A stretch of 64,000 nt of DNA, from positions 248,001 to 312,000 of the forward strand of contig NZ_CP073695.1 of the NCBI RefSeq assembly GCF_018228765.1, in the 5' to 3' direction. The position numbers were made by a program, and so were the translations under genes. Under the pieces are notes generated by a model. That model saw only the letters and a list, made by a program, of their open reading frames with translations. It ran no database searches and was not told where the DNA came from. The DNA is from Halorubrum ruber (lineage in GTDB: Archaea > Halobacteriota > Halobacteria > Halobacteriales > Haloferacaceae). Shown in pieces: positions 60,711 to 64,000 of the stretch (position 1 is the stretch's first letter; each line of letters starts with the position of its first letter).

Positions 60711-60926
60711 ATGAGCGACGCGCCGACGACCGAGCCCTGCGACGCCTGCGGCGAGCCGACGACGGACGCGCTCTCGCGGACCGTCCGGCTGAGCGTCGAC
60801 CGGGCGAACATCGACACCCAGCGGCTCTGCCCCGACTGCTTCGCCGACTGGATCCAGCGCTATCAGGACCGCCTCGGCTCCGGCGGCGACGAGGGCGACG
60901 ACACCTCCGAGATCATCGTCGACTGA
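60711..60926 (+). CDS. Small zinc-finger protein (DUF7569-like)
   Basis: The 71-residue product has CDACGEPT (about 10-17) and LCPDCFADWIQRYQ (about 39-52), two cysteine pairs for zinc, and an acidic tail. Similar short zinc proteins are common in haloarchaea; DUF7569 is recalled from memory. TTTTAAGAG at about 60680 is a likely TATA box, 27-30 bases before the start. Confidence 0.72.
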   Translation: MSDAPTTEPCDACGEPTTDALSRTVRLSVDRANIDTQRLCPDCFADWIQRYQDRLGSGGDEGDDTSEIIVD

Positions 60927-61033
60927 AGGGGACGGACTCGGCTTGCCCGGCGACGACCGAACACCTTCGTTCCGGCCGGCAACGTCCGTTCCGACCGCCC
61001 GTCTTAAGCCGCGGCGGAACGGACCTCGACGTA

Positions 61034-62317
61034 ATGGATCTCGCCATCGACGCCCCGGCCCCGGCGGCGCCCGACTGCGCCGCCGACGGGACGTGGCTCG
61101 CCTGCATCGAGTGCGACGAGACGTTCGCCCCCTTCGAGGACGTCCGGTACACCTGCGACGACTGCGACGGCCTGCTGGAAGTCCGGTACGCCGACCCGCC
61201 GACGTTCGACGAGTTCGGCGCGGGCGCGCCCTCCGACGGCCCGGACCGCGGCGTCTGGCGCTACCGCGAGGCGCTCCCCTTCGACCTGGGCGTCACCCTC
61301 CCCGAGGGAGACACCCCGCTCCACCGCGTCCCGCGCATCGAGGAGGCGGTGGGCGTCGACGCGCTCCGGATCAAACACGAGGGGATGAACCCCACCGGCT
61401 CGTTCAAGGACCGCGGGATGACCGTCGGCGTCCGCGTCGCGAAGGAACTCGGCGTCGACGCGCTCGCGTGCGCCTCCACCGGCAATACCTCGGCCGCGCT
61501 CGCCGCGTACGGCGGCCGCGGCGACATGCAGACGCTCGTCCTCCTCCCGGCCGGGAAGGTCGCCGCCGGCAAGGTCGCGCAGGCGAGCCTCCACGGCGCC
61601 CGGATCTTAGAGGTCGACGGCAACTTCGACGCCTGCCTCGACATCGTTCAGGAGCTGGCCGCCCGCGGCGAGGCGTACCTGCTCAACTCGCTGAACCCGT
61701 TCCGCCTGGAGGGACAGAAGACGATCGGCTTCGAGATCTTAGAGGAGTTCTACGCCGACTACGGGACGTTCCCGGACCGGATCGTCCTCCCCGTCGGCAA
61801 CGCGGGCAACACCTCGGCGCTTTATAAAGGGTTCCGCGAGCTCGTCCAGTCGGGGGCGCTCGACGTCGACGACGTGCCCAAGCTCACCGGCGTGCAGGCC
61901 GAGGGGGCCGCGCCGATGGTCGAGGCGATCGAGGAGGGGAACGACGAGATCCGGCGCTGGGAGGAGGTCGAGACGCGCGCGACCGCGATCCGCATCGGCA
62001 ACCCGGTCAACGCCCCGAAGGCGATCCCCGGCATCCGCAACACGAACGGCACCGCCGTCGCCGTGAGCGACGACGAGATAACGGCCGCGCAGCGCCACCT
62101 CGCCAGCGAGGGCGTCGGCGTCGAGCCCGCCTCCGCGGCGAGCCTCGCGGGCCTCAAGAAGCTCCGGCGCTCCGGCGTCGTCGACGACGACGAGCGGGTC
62201 GTCTGCCTGACGACCGGCCACCTCCTCAAGGACCCCGACGCCGCCTACGAGGCCGGCGGCGACCCGGAGCCCGTCCCGAACGACGCCGACGCGGTCCTCG
62301 ACCATATCAGAGGATAA
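61034..62317 (+). CDS. thrC: Threonine synthase
   Basis: The 427-residue product converts O-phosphohomoserine to threonine with PLP. It starts with a cysteine-rich segment (CIECDETF..CDDCDG, about 27-50) typical of archaeal ThrC. Then come GDTPLHRVPRI, the PLP lysine in NPTGSFKDRGMT (about 118-129), CASTGNTSAALAAY (about 146), LPVGNAGNTSALYKG (about 254) and PASAASLAGLKKL. Together with aspartate kinase at 36 kb it belongs to the aspartate-derived amino acid pathway, though not in one operon. Confidence 0.95.
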   Translation: MDLAIDAPAPAAPDCAADGTWLACIECDETFAPFEDVRYTCDDCDGLLEVRYADPPTFDEFGAGAPSDGPDRGVWRYREALPFDLGVTLPEGDTPLHRVPRIEEAVGVDALRIKHEGMNPTGSFKDRGMTVGVRVAKELGVDALACASTGNTSAALAAYGGRGDMQTLVLLPAGKVAAGKVAQASLHGARILEVDGNFDACLDIVQELAARGEAYLLNSLNPFRLEGQKTIGFEILEEFYADYGTFPDRIVLPVGNAGNTSALYKGFRELVQSGALDVDDVPKLTGVQAEGAAPMVEAIEEGNDEIRRWEEVETRATAIRIGNPVNAPKAIPGIRNTNGTAVAVSDDEITAAQRHLASEGVGVEPASAASLAGLKKLRRSGVVDDDERVVCLTTGHLLKDPDAAYEAGGDPEPVPNDADAVLDHIRG

Positions 62318-62401
62318 CTGCCGACCGGAACGCCGACGACATCGAGCCGTTCGTCCCGGTCGCCACTTACTAACGCGGAGCGTCTCCCACTCTCAGAGCC
62401 T

Positions 62402-63715
62402 TTACTCCCAGTTGTGTAGCGCGTCCCGGAACACCGCCTCGGCGTCCTCCTTCGTCACGGGCCGCGGGTTACACCGGAGGAGTCGCTGCTGGCTCTCGAC
62501 GGTGCTCTCGGCGAGTACGCCGATGTCGTCGTCGGTGATCCCGGCGAGCTCGTTGAGTCCGCTCGGGAGCACGTTGAGGTCGCGCTGGAGCCGCACGAAC
62601 TCCTCCCGGGCCTCGTCGGCGGCCTCGCGGGTGCTCATTCCCGAGGTGTCGGCGCCGAGCATCTCGGCCACCTTCGCGAACCGGGGCGGGTCGCTGGCGA
62701 CGTTGTAGCCGAGGGTGCTCGCGGGCGTGAGCGCCGCGATCGTCTCCCCGTGGTAGGTGTGGTAGTTGTTGCCGACGGGGTACGCCATCGCGTGGGCGAG
62801 GCTCGCGCCGGCGGTGAGCCCGGCGATCGCGCCGAACAGCGCGCCCTTCAGCATCGCGCCGCGCGCCTCGACGTCGTCGCCGTTGTTGACGACGCGGCGC
62901 ACGTTCGAGGAGAGCAGGTCGATCGCCTTCTCGCTGAACATCTCCGTGAAGCCGGTCCGGCCGGCGTACACCGGGCGGTCGGCCGGGTCCTCCGGCCGGA
63001 GCAGGTCGTCGTAGCGGTGGGTGGTGTACCCCTCGATCGCGTGGCCGAGCGCGTCCATCGCGGTCTTCGCCGTGAGGTCCGGCGGCAGCGTGGTGGTGAG
63101 CGTCGGGTCGAGCACCGCGGCGTCGGCGCGGACGTGCGGGCTGGAGATCCCCTCCTTGATGTTCTTCTCCGGCACCGAGAGGATCGCGACGGGGGAGATC
63201 TCGGAGCCGGTCCCCGCCGTCGTCGGCAGCAGGATCAGCGGCGGGCCGGACTCGGTGAGGTCCTCGCCCGCGCCGGTCGGCGCGGCCACGTAGTCGAGCA
63301 CGTCGCCGCCGTTCGCGATGACGGCGCGGGTCGCCTTCGCGGTGTCCATGCAGCTCCCGCCGCCCAGCCCGAGGTAGAAGTCGTACCCGTCGTCGCCCAT
63401 CTCCTCGCGGACGAACGCGATACACTCCCGGACCGCCTCGATGCTGGGCTCGCGCTCGACGCCGTCGTACACGTCGACGTCGAGGCCGTCGGCGGCCAGC
63501 TCGTCCGCGACGCGGTCGACGTGGCCCAGCGAGACGAGGTCCGAGTCGGTGACGATCAGCCCGCGCTCGTCGCCGTCGAGCCCGAGCTGACCGAGCTGGT
63601 ACCCGAGCTCGTCGGCCGCGCCCGCGCCGACGCGGACCGCCGGCATCTGGACCTCCCAGACCGTCTCGGGCGAGAGCTCGTGCGGCTCGGCGGAGACGGA
63701 GCGCTCGTAGCTCAC
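62402..63715 (-). CDS. Iron-containing alcohol dehydrogenase
   Basis: The 437-residue product has the group III ADH pattern: MPAVRVGAGAADEL, GLIVTDSDLVSLGHVDRV, LGLGGGSCMDTAKATRAVIANGG (nucleotide-binding GGGSxxD, about 107), LPTTAGTGSE (about 147) and the metal ligands in DALGHAIEGYTTHR (about 206) and SLAHAMAYPVGNNYHTYHGE (about 287). NAD(P)H-dependent; close relatives include hydroxyacid-oxoacid transhydrogenases. Start is GTG at 63715, overlapping the stop of the upstream lactonase-like gene by 4 bases, so the two are coupled. Confidence 0.9.
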   Translation of the reverse strand: MSYERSVSAEPHELSPETVWEVQMPAVRVGAGAADELGYQLGQLGLDGDERGLIVTDSDLVSLGHVDRVADELAADGLDVDVYDGVEREPSIEAVRECIAFVREEMGDDGYDFYLGLGGGSCMDTAKATRAVIANGGDVLDYVAAPTGAGEDLTESGPPLILLPTTAGTGSEISPVAILSVPEKNIKEGISSPHVRADAAVLDPTLTTTLPPDLTAKTAMDALGHAIEGYTTHRYDDLLRPEDPADRPVYAGRTGFTEMFSEKAIDLLSSNVRRVVNNGDDVEARGAMLKGALFGAIAGLTAGASLAHAMAYPVGNNYHTYHGETIAALTPASTLGYNVASDPPRFAKVAEMLGADTSGMSTREAADEAREEFVRLQRDLNVLPSGLNELAGITDDDIGVLAESTVESQQRLLRCNPRPVTKEDAEAVFRDALHNWE

Positions 63716-64000
63716 ACTCCCCACCCCGGCTGGATCGCCGCGAACTGCTCGGGATCGTGGCCGAACACGACCTCGGCGTCGTGGCGCCGCTCCAGCTCGC
63801 GGATCCGGTTCAGGCTCTCGGCCCACTCCGTCTTCCCCCACACGAGCGGGCCGCCGAGCGGCGTCCCCGCCTCGTAGTTCTCGTCCATGTACACCTGATC
63901 GCCGGTGAACACGAGCGTCCCCTCGTCGTCGAGGTGGATCACGCTCCCGGTGAGGCCCGGCGTGTGGCCGGGGAACCGGACGAACTCGAGGTCGGTGAAG
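63712..64000 (-). CDS. Metallo-beta-lactamase lactonase-like hydrolase, 3' part (runs off the window)
   Basis: The visible C-terminal 95 residues read FVRFPGHTPGLTGSVIHLDDEGTLVFTGDQVYMDENY.. and FGHDPEQFAAIQPGWGV. The PGHTPG histidine, the metal-bridging Asp in TGD and the last His in FGHD match the N-acyl homoserine lactonase-like MBL group. The zinc HxHxDH motif should lie right of base 64000. It is upstream of the alcohol dehydrogenase in the same transcript. Confidence 0.85.
   Translation of the reverse strand, partial: FTDLEFVRFPGHTPGLTGSVIHLDDEGTLVFTGDQVYMDENYEAGTPLGGPLVWGKTEWAESLNRIRELERRHDAEVVFGHDPEQFAAIQPGWGV

Overview
The window is haloarchaeal chromosomal DNA, most likely Halorubrum or a close relative. 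It is GC-rich, its proteins are strongly acidic, and its rRNA operon has the haloarchaeal order 16S, tRNA-Ala, 23S. It also carries marker genes of that group: an MC1-type chromosomal protein, DUF5789, DUF5786 and DUF5828 proteins, PspAB, PurO and Cgi121. It includes one main replication origin.

Layout. Bases 1-3.5 kb hold an rRNA operon on the minus strand, cut inside 23S. Bases 3.7-18.5 kb hold housekeeping genes (MC1, pyrD, valS, hemB, a PHP phosphoesterase, a metallo-beta-lactamase hydrolase, pspAB, a YigZ-family gene) and conserved haloarchaeal genes of unknown function. At 18.5-24.2 kb is the origin block: polD1 (DP1), a type I signal peptidase, orc1/cdc6, then about 800 bases without a gene. 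Those 800 bases hold two inverted origin recognition boxes flanking an AT-rich unwinding region. At 24.2-33.9 kb is an accessory catabolic cluster around a TetR regulator: CoA-transferase, thiolase-like protein, DUF35 protein, amidohydrolase, FAH-family enzyme, TatD-like hydrolase, beta-propeller protein and DoxX protein. The palindrome TTTACM-N4-GGTAAA recurs upstream of three of its transcription starts. Bases 34.2-36 kb hold oapABC, and 36-53 kb aspartate kinase, MgtE halves, hel308-cgi121, tRNA-Gln, purO, an S9 peptidase and cstA. A TnpB-type insertion element lies at 54.3-55.7 kb and supplies the stop codon of a neighbouring ArsA/Get3-like ATPase. The last 8 kb hold a COG0523 GTPase, upp, thrC and an iron-dependent alcohol dehydrogenase overlapping a truncated lactonase-like gene.

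Two features stand out. First, four dispersed intergenic elements (8.9, 9.5, 30.9 and 42.2 kb) share a 250-300 base architecture of successive hairpins, and the stems differ between copies by compensating changes. Most copies are preceded by one or more TTTATAAATA boxes at a fixed 29-30 bases from a CAAAGCCCCAG motif, as expected for promoters of a structured RNA family. Second, the TetR cluster pairs a thiolase fold lacking its nucleophilic cysteine with a DUF35 protein, the arrangement of Ltp2-type retro-aldolases.

Caution: four conserved genes (polD1, ask, hel308, the S9 peptidase) each break frame at a short G or C run, and each is restored by adding one base. This pattern suggests homopolymer undercalls in the assembly rather than four pseudogenes. 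All calls come from reading the sequence and from memory of the families; no database search was run.
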